From assembly GCF_034702125.1 (NCBI RefSeq), contig NC_085876.1:1783225-1847224 (forward strand): DNA of 64,000 bases. The letters are read 5' to 3'. Origin of the DNA: Engraulis encrasicolus (taxonomy: Eukaryota > Chordata > Actinopteri > Clupeiformes > Engraulidae). Below are positions 32,623 through 42,789 of the stretch, piece by piece. The notes below the pieces were generated by a model that made no database searches, was not told the DNA's origin, and saw only the letters and a list, made by a program, of their open reading frames with translations. The position numbers and the translations under genes were made by a program. Each line of letters starts with the position of its first letter. Positions within the stretch are counted from its first letter, which is position 1.

Positions 32623-33394
32623 TTAAAGGGGCATTCCACCGGTGGAGACACGAATATGTTACTGAAAGTGGGTCATATTTATAGTAGAATAGTAACATAC
32701 ATTTCTAATTTGGTGCCTTCTTGGCCAAGAAAAGGCAGAAAATGACTTTTTAGTGCTTGTGGATTTGTGACAACAATCCCCATAATGCACAGCGATGCTC
32801 AAGTTCCACAGGCCACACCCAGTTATTTGGGACTATATGCATCATCCCTCCCTCAGCTTGCAGGCAGTGTTGCCAGATTGGGCTGTTTCCCGCCCAATTG
32901 GGCTGCTTAGGATGGTTGTGTGCGGGTAAAAATGGCATTTAGCAGAAAAACCCGCCCAATTTTAGCCATAGAAATCAATAGAATTGGGCGGGATTTTGAG
33001 CTTCTAGGCTGGTTTTGAGCATTTTTTGGACTGGAAATCATCTGCAATTTTTACCCGCAGACGGCTATCCCAAGCAGCCCAATTGGGTGGGAAACAGCCC
33101 AATCTGGCAACACTGCTTACCGGAGCCTCAATGCCAGTGATTTCAAAAGCACTGGGACACTGATCTGTGATAGGTCTGTTAGAGCATTAGGTCCAACCCC
33201 CTATGGGCGGGGTTGAAAAGGTGGGAAAAAGGCTTGTAGTCTCAACAGAAATCCACCTCTCTTACACTTCCTATGTCGATGATGCAAAATGACCATTTTT
33301 ACATCATTGACATAGGAAGTCAGACCATTCAAAAGTATGACTGGGTGTCTAGCAATGGAAAGCCTAATGCAAAATGGGTGGAGTGTCTCTTTAA
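32623..33394. mobile_element. TTAA-flanked MITE nested in hAT copy B
   Basis: TTAAAGGGGCATTCCACC and GGGTGGAGTGTCTCTTTAA are inverted with a few mismatches, with TTAA at both edges (32623-32626 and 33391-33394), as in piggyBac-type MITEs. Copy A of the host element reads straight through this point, confirming insertion. Confidence 0.75.
32865..33115. mobile_element. Palindromic hAT MITE, innermost level
   Basis: The 251-bp element starts CAGTGTTGCCAGATTGGGC and ends GCCCAATCTGGCAACACTG, a perfect 19-bp inverted repeat. The pairing continues far inward (GTTTCCCGCCCAATTGGGCT against AGCCCAATTGGGTGGGAAAC), so most of it can fold into one hairpin. Flanks CTTGCAGG and CTTACCGG match at 6 of 8 positions, a weathered hAT duplication. 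Confidence 0.85.
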
Positions 33395-35079
33395 TGTAGG
33401 CGGCTACAAAGTGTCTTGAATAGCAATCAAATAAACACAAAACTGTATTGTTTTAGTCATATTTTATATTTCCTCTTTCAAATAAAAAGTGCACTTAATG
33501 TTCACTTCTTAAAGAAGCTATAAACTTCAAAGTAGGCCTACAATTTACAAATTGTTATTCTGTCCAAAAGCATTCTATTAGCAGGAATACAGAAAATAAT
33601 GCTTATTCTGACAGTAGCAACATTTGGGAAATATTTCACTGAAGATGCATATGTACAAATATCAATCTCTGTATATTTTACTCACTTAATCTTAATGTGA
33701 AACCTATGCGTCTTTCACCTTTGGCTAAGGCCCGCCCTAAAATGCCGTTTGACCACAATCACAGCGCTGCAAAAGGACGAGGTCGGTCAGAAGAAGTCGG
33801 ACAGTTTGACAGCGCTCCATGAACTCAAAGCGGAAATCTCATGTTTTCAAATGCAAGATATTACGGTCATATTATTATTAAAAACGTATTGGAAATTGTG
33901 CCTGGGGTGTTTGTGACAAAGGTGCAAGTTTTTTGTTAGGGCTACTGAAGATACATCAATGCAATTCGCTACCTGCTGTCACCTAGTGATAAGGAATTGT
34001 TTCATGCTTAGGACGCCAGTCAACAGCAGACACTAGACTACTAGAAAATGGCATAGGCATTATTTGCTGATAATAACGATGAAATTAAAAAATGTATATA
34101 TCCCCAAGAATTTTCCACGGCACACCTGCCGATCTCTCACGGCACACTAGTGTGCCGCGGCACAGTGGTTGGGAAACACTGGCATAGGCCTATTATTGTT
34201 GAGGAAGCTGGTTAAAATGAAGCGGACTCATGAAACTATCCTGCAATTACAACGAAATTGGATGCCCATCAGCAGTATTATTTCAAGTATTTGGCAGCTA
34301 TTAAACATTGAATATTTTCTGGATCTGCGATGTGTCTTCTCGCATTTGTTGGGAACGTCCTCACCGCAGTGCTTGTCTTTCTCTTTTAATAAGGCTACTG
34401 TAAAATTAGTCCATCAATTAACAGGTGATTTTATAGGCTAACTGAGGAGCCTATTTGTTGCAAGTTATGTATAGGCCTACATGTGGCGTAGTACATGTGT
34501 CATCCTTCATATTTATACCCGACATAGGGGCCTAAATGTTTCTCGGAAGCCTTAAGCGACATCGCAATGTGTTTTGATGTAATGCCTTGTAATTATCAAT
34601 TATTGGGAAATCTGCATTGTACTGCAGTATAACATGACAGTTTTTTCTGCAGTCCTCACATTAAGTATTAGGCTACCGATGCCTGATTTTATACACGCCA
34701 AAGTAATTTTGTTAGGCTATTGCGCGCAGCCTTTTTCCTTTTAAATTGGCTACCTCCGAAACAGCGCCTTCACCTCGCATCATGAAATGTACTATATTTG
34801 CTGCGTTCCCCTTCCCGCGTTCCCTTTCCTATTCTTTCAACCACTGAATGCACATGAACGGGTCTGTTCATACTAATTAGAATATTGATATAGAATATTT
34901 AAAGGAGGAGGCAAGGCGGAGACTTGGACCCGCATGTGCGCAAGATTTCACGGCAACACCTGGTTACGCACTTATTGATACATCTGGATTTTTTTTTGTC
35001 CGTAAGTAACTTTCAAGATTTTCGCGCCCGCACTTTCTTGGTAGGAAATCCACGCACTTTGTACATGAGGCCCCAGAGC

Positions 35080-35810
35080 AGATTATTCATACTTACAAGA
35101 GCACATGAGTATTTTCCCTCTTCTATAAGACTAGATGAATGCTACATCTTGTCAGCATAGGGTGGCCATCATTCCATTTTTACGACCTGTTCACAACGTC
35201 TGTGTGTCCCTCTCTTTGTCTTTCCTTTCCTCCTAGCCTTTTACGTATGGCCTCGAGATGCGAGGCAACGTCATTGACGCAAACTAGACCTTGACAGTCG
35301 GTCGAGTTTCCGATATCTGCGGCCGCCATGTTACTCCAGATTTAACACCAGACTTTACACAGCTAATTAACTGTAGGTATTGCTGTCGCCGTATGTCGGG
35401 GAAATTTCCATGCAATTAGGCCTAGGCCTAGGCCTAGTGTTAATTGCGGTCCATGAAGTGCATTAACTGACTGTATGAAAGTTAAATAAGGTAACTATAT
35501 TATTGTCTACTGTCTGTTTCCTATTTTTTCCTGCACTGGTGGCAACGCATAGTGCAACTAAGTTTATCCACTAAATGCCTTTACAACGAGGACTCTCACA
35601 ACTTTACAAACAGGGCAAAGAAAGCATCTTTCTGCACGGGCGTTCTGACTGTATTTTGAGTTCGTGTTGTTGCTATGGTTATCCAGCGTCTGCATGAAAA
35701 AAAGGTTGACAGAAGCAGTTTGCCTCCCTTAAAACACCGCTGATAAACACACTCCCCTTAACTTTGAGTAAAGTAAATCAAATAAATTGTAGGCTATATT
35801 ATACACATGC
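35080..35810. other. No recognisable gene
   Basis: Contains a GCGGCCGCCATG at about 35319-35330 and a triple AGGCCT run (35418-35437). No exon or element could be supported. Confidence 0.4.
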
Positions 35811-36114
35811 ATGCATGACTACCCAATATACATGTAAAATATTGATGAAATAATACAGCCAACAACGGAAGGGTTGTCTATTGTAACCTCTCTGATACAA
35901 CGATAAGTTTGTGGTACTGATAACTCCTTTATTGGAGTGAGGTAATGATAGGCCAGCCATGCATGACTACCCAAATACATGAAAAAATATTTATGAAATA
36001 ACAGGCCCTACAGACAACAACGGAAGGATTTGTCTATCTGAACCTGCCGTCTCTGATGCAACATTAAGTTAGTGGTAGCCTACTGATGACTCCTTTATCG
36101 GAGTAAGGTAATGA
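35811..36114. repeat. Tandem duplication, period ~148 bp
   Basis: ATGCATGACTACCCAA occurs at 35811 and 35959, each followed by matching phrases (CAACAACGGAAGG, ACTCCTTTAT, GGTAATGA). The copies are diverged by many substitutions and indels, so this is an old duplication. Confidence 0.75.
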
Positions 36115-36354
36115 AATGCGAAAATCCTTCCCAAAAAAATCTTGTTTTAGAAGTAAAACTGATGTTGGCAGCTGAGTTAGTCTGAGGTAAGATGCCAGCG
36201 CTGTTCCCTGATATCTGCCTACAGTTTAGAATGCCAACTTCACTGTTTTCTCCACGGAGGAGGGGAGTCGGCAAGTACGGCGCAAGGACGCTAGGTTAGA
36301 AAGTAAAGGGGCGGGGTTGTCCGGCCGAAGTCCGGACAGCTGGTCACCCTATGT

Positions 36355-36471
36355 CTGCAGTGGTTGCACTTCCTAAACGTGCTGAAGAGAGAACTAGACA
36401 CAAGCTTGCTGGTGACCTTTTACCGTTCCACCATAGAGAGCCTGTTGACATTCGCAGTGTCAGTGTGGCAC
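36355..36471 (+). pseudogene. LINE reverse transcriptase C-terminal relic, part 1
   Basis: One plus-strand frame reads LKRELDTSLLVTFYRSTIES followed by LLTFAVSVWH. This is the conserved segment after the polymerase domain of L2/CR1/Rex-type LINEs (DT-SLL--FYRS-IES-LTF). The frame is cut at the WH-codons by an insertion (36472-37077) and resumes at 37085. Confidence 0.75.
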
Positions 36472-37077
36472 CAGGGGGGGTTCACTCCCAGAACTAGCTA
36501 CTAGCCACAACTGTCTAACCCTAACCCAAAACCAAGTAAAAAATGAATGAGTGTCAATAGAGTTCTCTACTATTATAATTTTTGTGATTTTTAAAAAAAA
36601 AATTTGCCCTGAAATATTAATATTCAGTTCGAAGCTAGAAATAATAAGAACTCATTTGAGTATTGTTTAAATTTTTGCGCCACTAGATCATTATATACCA
36701 GGTCATGAAGCTCAATTTACGAGGCCAAACCCATAAACATTAGCGGAATGCTAGCGAGTTCAGGTCGGAATCTTCTGCCCTGCTGGGAAAACTACATACC
36801 TGAAAAAAATGCCAATACAGCCTATTATATAACACCAGCCATAATGCTTACCAGGAATATTTTGTTGAGATTTGTGACTGGAAATCGCAGTAGGAATGTA
36901 TTTAGCATTTAGCCCTATGGGCTCCCTTTTCCATTCCATACATTTTCCCACATGAAAGACTGGCCAACTCCCGCCAACTAGTGAACATTCAAGAGGAACT
37001 GCAGTATGCATGCAAAGCTAACTGGCTACAATGGGAACCAATCAGACTGAAGCTTCTCCTCTATTCTAATTTCTCTG
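36472..37077. mobile_element. Insertion splitting the LINE relic
   Basis: The block begins CAGGGGGGGTTCACTCCC and ends TAATTTCTCTG. It is flanked by GTGGCAC on both sides (36465-36471 and 37078-37084), with 7-8 bases suggesting a hAT-type duplication. The terminal inverted repeat is weak (CAG/CTG only). The interrupted LINE frame on both sides proves the insertion. Confidence 0.65.
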
Positions 37078-37195
37078 GTGGCACTCAAGCTGCACGGCGG
37101 CTGACAGGAAGAGACTGCAGAAGGTGACCAACACAGCACAAGAAGTCATGGGACCACAGACATCATATATGAATACTAGATACGTCTTCGCGTAT
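37078..37195 (+). pseudogene. LINE reverse transcriptase C-terminal relic, part 2
   Basis: The frame resumes with CTAADRKRLQKVTNTAQEVM, the conserved block that normally follows W-(G)N in LINE proteins (TAADRK-LQ-V--TAQ-I-G). Decay sets in after GPQTSY. Confidence 0.75.
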
Positions 37196-37199
37196 TTCA

Positions 37200-39640
37200 A
37201 GCACGTCCGCACAGGTCGGCCATATTAGCACAGCCTAAACTCCCCACAGACCCTCCGTTACACCTGAAGTAAACTGAAGAGTTGAAACGTTGGGATACTT
37301 AAAAATGTATACTGTTGCTTCGCTGAAATATTGACACGTGTTTATAAATGGTAGGGCTCCTTAAAACTTAAGTGTAGACTGGTGTAAAACGCCCAGGAGA
37401 GTAATAGGCCTATGCTTCCCACTTAACCTATTTGTCCAAAAAAATAGATAGACCTACAGCTAATACACATTTTAACCATTGCTGTGAATTACGTTGACGG
37501 CATGGATATATTCATTGCATCAAATTATAGACGACAGAGATGACGTACTGGAACTGGAAGAGAGCTGTAGCCTACAAGGCAACAAGTTAATTCTATCTGG
37601 ATGGCTTTAGCGTCACGACTCATTTTGAACACAAGGTGGAGCTGTCGAAACCAAAGTAGAATGTAGACTACACACACAGCACGAAAAGGGGGATTTGTGA
37701 CAATGAACTCGTCCCAAATCGTCCACGGAATTGCCTAACTTTCGTCTGATTTTGAGCGCTTGAGAGAATGCGAAATTAACAGTTTTGGTGACACGTAACT
37801 CGCCCGGAAGCGAATCAGAGCCGCGGACAGGTCTCACAGCAGGGTGTTAATGGCCCAACGATTAACATGAAAGGCAATGACAGCCAGCCCGGAACGCGGA
37901 CTAGCCTTGCTCTTATTGGACGAAAAAGACACGTGACTCAAAGTAAAAGAGCTGCGCTGTTGGTTAGCAGGGTCGGCAGCTACGACCTTCTATTGGTCAC
38001 GTTGGATTAATTTATGCATACCGTATACAGTAGGTCCGTATAATTATGCAAAAATTATTATTACTAATATACCTAGGTTGATTTTACTTTGTATATTCAC
38101 ATCATTATATTCACATCATTATAGACTGCACTGTGATGGGGCTTCAGCATGCATGATGTGAATTTATTGATAAAATGAAAATGAATGAAATGAAAATGTT
38201 TTTTTTAAACGCTTTTAATATCACACCAAACAATGTACACACACTTAGACAGGAACCATGCATTTCATAAAAATACATAATTTAAAACTACACACATACC
38301 CTGCAAACAATATACTCTATATGCAGTGATGTATACAGTAGCCTACTCAGGTCACAAATGTACAACTCAGAAACAAACACGCATATCTCTCCCAAGCGGC
38401 GTTTCCGATTGTCTCCCACGTCCTAACACTGGCCGTCAGAGCATTGAAGAAATCTTAATACTCAACAGCACTCAAATTTTGCCTAGTAGAACAGGTGAGG
38501 TCAGGCATAAACGCGTTGTCCTGACCGTCTGTTAAGACAATGCGATGCGACACAGAAAAGACGGGCGGCTCTCCATTGCACTTTAGCCTATTTAACAATG
38601 GAATCTTCCGACGCGAGGCACGAGTTTGGAGTTTGTTACAACAGATGTGACCGCTGGAAAATAAACACTGAGCAGGCAATGCTTTGATCATGTCTTGTTA
38701 ACTTTGTTGGCCACGGAGCATAGTGACTAAAAGTTAGCAGCAACTTTGAAAAAGGGTCAAGTCACCATCAGAAGAAAACGGCCATCTTGTAAAACATGTG
38801 TTTGAGTGAAACGGTAGACGGTAGGGACTTTGCGAGGCTATTTATTTAATGCCTACATATAACGTGACCAAAAATGTCTCTAAGCTGCACGTTGCAATAT
38901 AGCCAAACGTATTCGAGAAAACCTGATGCAGCCAGAGTCCAACAACTTCAATGCACCAGAAGTGAATTCGCCTTCTAGTTGGGTGCGTCGGGTGTATTTG
39001 TTGGGTGTATTTAATAGAATATATGCGCATGTACATTACAGCTACCTTATTACCTGGAATATTTTTGAGGGCTGATATTACAAAAAGCTAGTAGGTAATT
39101 TTACTTTTCTTTTCTCTACCTACCATTCAACCATGAGTGGTTGGCTCTGTCCACCCACCAGTTTGAACTAAATAACTAAGAAATTTGGGGGGGGGGGGGG
39201 AATGAAAGGGGAAAATAAGTTCAAAAATGTAAAAAAAATCCAATTTGGCAAAAAATAAATCAGAAAAAAACTGAATGAGGAAAAATAAAACGGATTTCAT
39301 AGGCCCCTACGACAGGTTAGGTTTGGGAAGGGCACAATTCATAAAACTCAGAAACATACAATGCTTTTTCAAAAAAAAGGGTTCTATGTTCCCCGCTGCA
39401 TCCAAGTAGACTGCTGCCACATTGCTAAGAGCAGGTTGTTATTATACCTCTGGCAGGTTAGGTTTAAGGATAGTTTTAGTCAGGGCACATACAAAAATGG
39501 ATTTGAGTAAAAGTTGTCAATTCATAGTAAATACGTGGTAAATATGAAAGTAAGAGGAAAAATAGTACAGGTACAGCATTTTAGTGCAGACTATACAGGT
39601 ATGTACAATATTATAAACATTGCTGTTGATTTCATGTTCT
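37200..39640. other. Mostly unannotated; promoter-like patch
   Basis: No coding region can be supported. The stretch 37840-38015 has CCAAT-type elements in both orientations (TTATTGGAC at 37914, TATTGGTC at 37991) and an E-box CACGTG (37931-37936), so it may contain promoter-like or element-derived regulatory DNA. A G12 run lies at about 39188-39200. Two CAGGTTAGGTTT modules lie at 39314 and 39458. Confidence 0.35.
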
Positions 39641-39665
39641 TCAGCCGCCAATCATGCCAGCAGGG

Positions 39666-39734
39666 TCTACTGAAGGTCTCTGGTCACTGCTTCCTCGTCA
39701 TACTGCAACAGGCACTCAGTCTCACTTCTGGGAG
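39666..39734 (-). other. Exon-like cassette D (terminal)
   Basis: On the minus strand a good acceptor (ATTTGTTTCTACAG) precedes a frame reading PRSETECLLQYDEEAVTRDL then a stop TAG (39668-39666). CLLQYDEEA is nearly repeated in cassette A (CLLQYDEDA), and the intron sequence upstream is repeated too. This could be the last exon of a host gene or a decayed duplicate. Confidence 0.35.
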
Positions 39735-39837
39735 CTGTAGAAACAACAAATAAATAAATACTTCGTCATGCACCTCATATTGACATAGCAAATATATCAA
39801 TAAGCAAGACATATTGAGCCAACAGGGATAATCTTAC

Positions 39838-39915
39838 ACTATATCAGTTTTCTGTGGTCTCTTGTAAGATTGCCCATCACCATCCTGCAGGACACTACCG
39901 TCTCCCTGCCAGGAT
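39838..39915 (-). other. Exon-like cassette C
   Basis: A T-rich acceptor (TTTTCTTACATCCTACAG) precedes a minus-strand stretch open as SWQGDGSVLQDGDGQSYKRP, ending at a possible donor GTAAGA. SWQG recurs in cassette A (VSWQGEMAL) and VLQD in cassette B. The phase does not match cassette D, so either the model is wrong or exons were lost. Confidence 0.35.
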
Positions 39916-39990
39916 CTGTAGGATGTAAGAAAATAAATCAAAACATAGCAATGCACATAAAGTAGCACAAGTCATATTGACAATGTAGGC

Positions 39991-40322
39991 CAGGGGTGGG
40001 GAACCTATGTCTCTAGGGCCGTTTGCGACCCTTGAGGCAGTTTTATCCGGCCCCCGATATAATTTTAATGCAATTCCATCTTCACATGAAATATGACATA
40101 TTTTGTAAAGGAATCTTAGAAAATACATTAGCAATACAATTAAGTTATATTCAGGGAACCTGAAGAAGGTGGTGTTTGTTTAAATGTGGCTGCCTTCAAT
40201 ATAGGCCTAAAGTGAAAGGGAAAATCCTGGTTTGTGTTCATAGTACGGCCCTTGGAGGACTTTTATGGCCCCTCGGATGAATTTGAAGTGTCCATTCGAA
40301 TGAGAAAGGTTCCCCAACCCTG
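39991..40322. mobile_element. hAT MITE (CAGGGGTGGGGAACC ends)
   Basis: Left CAGGGGTGGGGAACC and right GGTTCCCCAACCCTG are inverted repeats. Flanks ATGTAGGC (39983-39990) and ACGTAGGC (40323-40330) match at 7 of 8. The interior shares phrases with 44189-44562 (GGCCGTTT/TATCCGGCCCC), so the two are one family. It lies in an intron-like position between cassettes B and C. Confidence 0.88.
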
Positions 40323-40349
40323 ACGTAGGCTATAGGTTAAGCTTACCCT

Positions 40350-40439
40350 CTTTCACTCTACTGTGCCCATTTCGGGTTGACCTCCACACGCGTCTGTAGC
40401 ACAGCACACAGGATTGCAGGACACAGCATCCTGCAGGAC
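40350..40439 (-). other. Exon-like cassette B
   Basis: Between acceptor CCCTTGTTTTTTGCAG and donor GTAAGC on the minus strand lies a stretch open in one frame for 28 codons beginning VLQDAVSCNPVCC and ending in a stop just before the donor. TGTCCTGCAGGAT is shared with cassette C. Cys-rich composition may be chance. Confidence 0.3.
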
Positions 40440-40646
40440 ACTGCAAAAAACAAGGGGAACGAATAAATGACCTGTCCAGTTCTATAAAAAAGAAAAGAAA
40501 TTTGATGCAGTGCCAGAGCTGTGGTAAAAGTAACCTTGGTTATATCATCTAGGACTAGGGTGTGTGTGAGTGTGTGGTAAATCCAGTGTTCACATTATTC
40601 AGATATGAGAATTAATTCATTAATTTTAACTGATATCACCACATAC

Positions 40647-40744
40647 CGATATCAGTGCCATTTCACCCTGCCAAGACACTGGACCTTCTATGATCAGGGC
40701 GTCCTCGTCATACTGCAGTAGGCACCCTGTTGTTTCTACAGCTC
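40647..40744 (-). other. Exon-like cassette A
   Basis: A 98-base minus-strand stretch between TCTCTTCTAG and GTATGT reads AVETTGCLLQYDEDALIIEG then PVSWQGEMALIS with no stop. The intron side (CATATTGACATAGCAAAT) is repeated beside cassette D, so an exon-plus-intron unit was duplicated. I do not recognise the protein. Confidence 0.4.
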
Positions 40745-40924
40745 CTAGAAGAGAGACAAATAAATTAAATACTTCGCCATGCATCTCATATTGACATAGC
40801 AAATGTATCAATGAGCAAGTCATATTGGTCACAAAGAAGTTAATCTTACATTCTTTCAGTCTTCTATGGCAAGACTGCTCCTCATAAGAGCTGTTAGGCC
40901 TTCAAGTGACTCGTCTTCGCCATA

Positions 40925-42445
40925 TTAGATTCAGATTCAGATTCAGATTACTTTATTAGTCCCATGAAGGGCAATTCAGTTTGCGGTCCCAGTCTCCATC
41001 AGTCAATGAATAGATAGTAAATAAAAAGAGTAGAAAATGAAATACAAAACCAAAAGGAAACAAAAAACAATAAATAATAAATAGGAAACAAAAATGTACA
41101 CATTTTAACACATACATTCAAACACCCTGTCCTGTCAGTGATGAGCAGCCCTCAGTAAATTAAATGGTCAGTAATGAACTCTACCCCTACAACCTTGTTT
41201 AATAATCTAATGGTTGTAGGGATGAAAGATCCAGAGTAACGCTTTGTTTTTGTCCTGACAGAATAATAGCGCCTCCCAGAGGGCATTAATGAAAATTCAC
41301 CACTTAAAACATGGTCAGGTTGACTAGTGATACTTTTAGCCTTTTGGACTGCCTGTTTGTTAAACAGAGCACTCAGACTATTTAGCTGTGTTCCAATAAT
41401 CTTTGATGACGTGTTAACAATACTGCTGAGACTGTTCTTGTCTTTGACTGAAAGGCTATTGAACCAGCATAAAAAAGAGAAAGTTAAGAGACTCTCAATA
41501 AAAGACTGATAAAAGTTACGTTAAATGGTTTTAGAGACACTGAAGGAGTTACCTCAGCAAATGAATTCTCTGTTGTCCCTTTTTGACAATTGTCTCAGTG
41601 TTTATATGGAACTTGAGCTCACTGTCAAATATTGTACCTAAGTACTTATAGGAGTCAACGATTTCCACGTCTCCCCCATGTATGACACTTGCTATTGGTT
41701 CTGCCTTTGCCTTCCTAAAATCAATTATGAGCTCTTTTGTCTTGGCTACAATTAAATCTAAAAAATTATCGTCGCACCACTTCACAAATGAGGTCAATGC
41801 TAGCCCATGACTGGAGTGTGGGCCTTGAAATAAAGATAGCAGTGCAGTGTCATCTGAAAACTTGACTAAGTGACTTCCTTGTTGGGAAGTCCTGCAGCTG
41901 TCGGTGTACAAAATAAAAAGTAAAGGAGAGAGAACACAGCCTTGCGGCGAGCCCGTATTTGAGGAAATGGGTTGTGATAGTTGACCATTTACAAATACTC
42001 GCTGTATTCTATCTTTTAAAAAATGTAAAAGTAGCAGCAATAGTTGATTAGATAGCTGGAAATCATTTGCTAATCTCTCAATCAGGATATGTGGCTGCAT
42101 TTTGTTAAAAGCAGAAGAAAAATCTGCGAATGAAAGCCTAACATGGGACCCAGGCTTCTCCAAGTGTTTATATGCTGTATCTAAAATAAAGAGTTTTGCA
42201 TCGTCCACACTTCTACCAGTTTGATAAGCAAACTGTAATGGATCCAGTTTACCAGTGACCAAGGACATCACTTCAGCTTTAAGAATTTTTTCAAAGATTT
42301 TCATCACCAAGGATGTAAGAGCTACTGGTCTAAAATCTTTCAACTCCTTGGGTTTACTTAGTTTAGCTAGTGGGATTATGGTGGAGCTCTATTATTATGA
42401 GACAGCAGCCTGTGAAAACATGGTAAATAGAATAACCCATTAACC
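40925..42445 (-). mobile_element. 5'-truncated L2/CR1-like LINE
   Basis: The 3' end lies at 40925 with a (TCTGAA)n tail on the minus strand, typical of this LINE group. The reverse transcriptase segment is at 41549-42343. Downstream (41150-41545, minus) the protein continues in broken frames with LINE-type phrases such as SGEFSLMPSGRR and SFIPTT. Upstream similarity (STIIPLAKLSKP) extends to about 42440 and then stops. It abuts and probably truncates the exon-like cassettes at its 3' side. Confidence 0.85.
41549..42343 (-). pseudogene. LINE reverse transcriptase fragment
   Basis: A 264-codon frame carries reverse transcriptase blocks in order: DFRPVALTSLVMKIFEKIL, LDPLQFAYQTGRSVDDA, LSFADFSSAFN (catalytic D), SPQGCVLSPLLFILYTD and FSDDTALLS (the -DD catalytic pair, F-S-D-D instead of the usual F/Y-A-D-D), then KYLGTIFDSELKF. 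It has no endonuclease domain and no start of its own; the element is 5'-truncated, so it is a pseudogene fragment despite the long open frame. Confidence 0.92.
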
Positions 42446-42569
42446 TTGGGTCCTAATATAATACATGGACATAAACTAGCCTACATTATTTAGACAATGT
42501 CAGTAGACCTCCACGTGAAACAATAAGAAAAAGTGACCATGCATAATTTCAATTTCTTGAAGAGGCCAG

Positions 42570-42785
42570 CTACACTTATTTGTGCAACAAGTGCTGTTTT
42601 GAGGACCCATACGTTTTAAGGACATGCTGCCTACTGTTGCAAATGCCAGGGTATTTCACATTGATTTCGGGGTGGCGTGCTCTATGCTACACTTATTTGT
42701 GCAACAAGTGCTGTTTTGAGGACCCATACTTTTTAAGGACAGGTTGCCTACTGTTGCAAATGCCAGGGTATTTCACATTGATTTC
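42570..42785. repeat. Tandem duplication, period 117 bp
   Basis: CTACACTTATTTGTGCAACA occurs at 42570 and 42687, and both copies run on through CCAGGGTATTTCACATTGAT with only a few differences. The duplication is therefore recent. It lies next to the LINE 5' end. Confidence 0.9.
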
Positions 42786-42789
42786 CAAA

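Larger units (their letters stand above)
32496..34181 (+). mobile_element. Nonautonomous hAT element, copy B
   Basis: The inverted ends CAGTGTTTCCCAACC and GGTTGGGAAACACTG are perfect over 15 bases. Flanks GCATAAGC (32488-32495) and GCATAGGC (34182-34189) match at 7 of 8 positions. The element matches the reverse complement of copy A at 2419-3560, which lacks the TTAA-flanked block at 32623-33394. No transposase. Confidence 0.9.
32151..35079. mobile_element. Outermost element of a four-level nest
   Basis: AGGGGCCCCATGTACGAAG at 32151 and CTTTGTACATGAGGCCCC ending at 35079 are inverted repeats; both ends are followed inward by CGTAAG-type phrases (CTTACGGAC on the left, GTCCGTAAG on the right at about 34997). 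No target duplication could be fixed, so the superfamily is open (PIF/Harbinger-like ends possible). It was interrupted by a hAT element at 32496-34181. The rest (34190-35060) has no recognised gene. Confidence 0.65.

Noticed and set aside
35310..35335. Translation start in GCGGCCGCCATG
   Set aside because: The context resembles a good start, but the following frame closes after a few codons and no splice-supported exon is visible.
40650..40744. Naming a specific host gene for the exon-like cassettes
   Set aside because: The peptides are short, phases conflict and I do not recognise the family, so no gene name is given.
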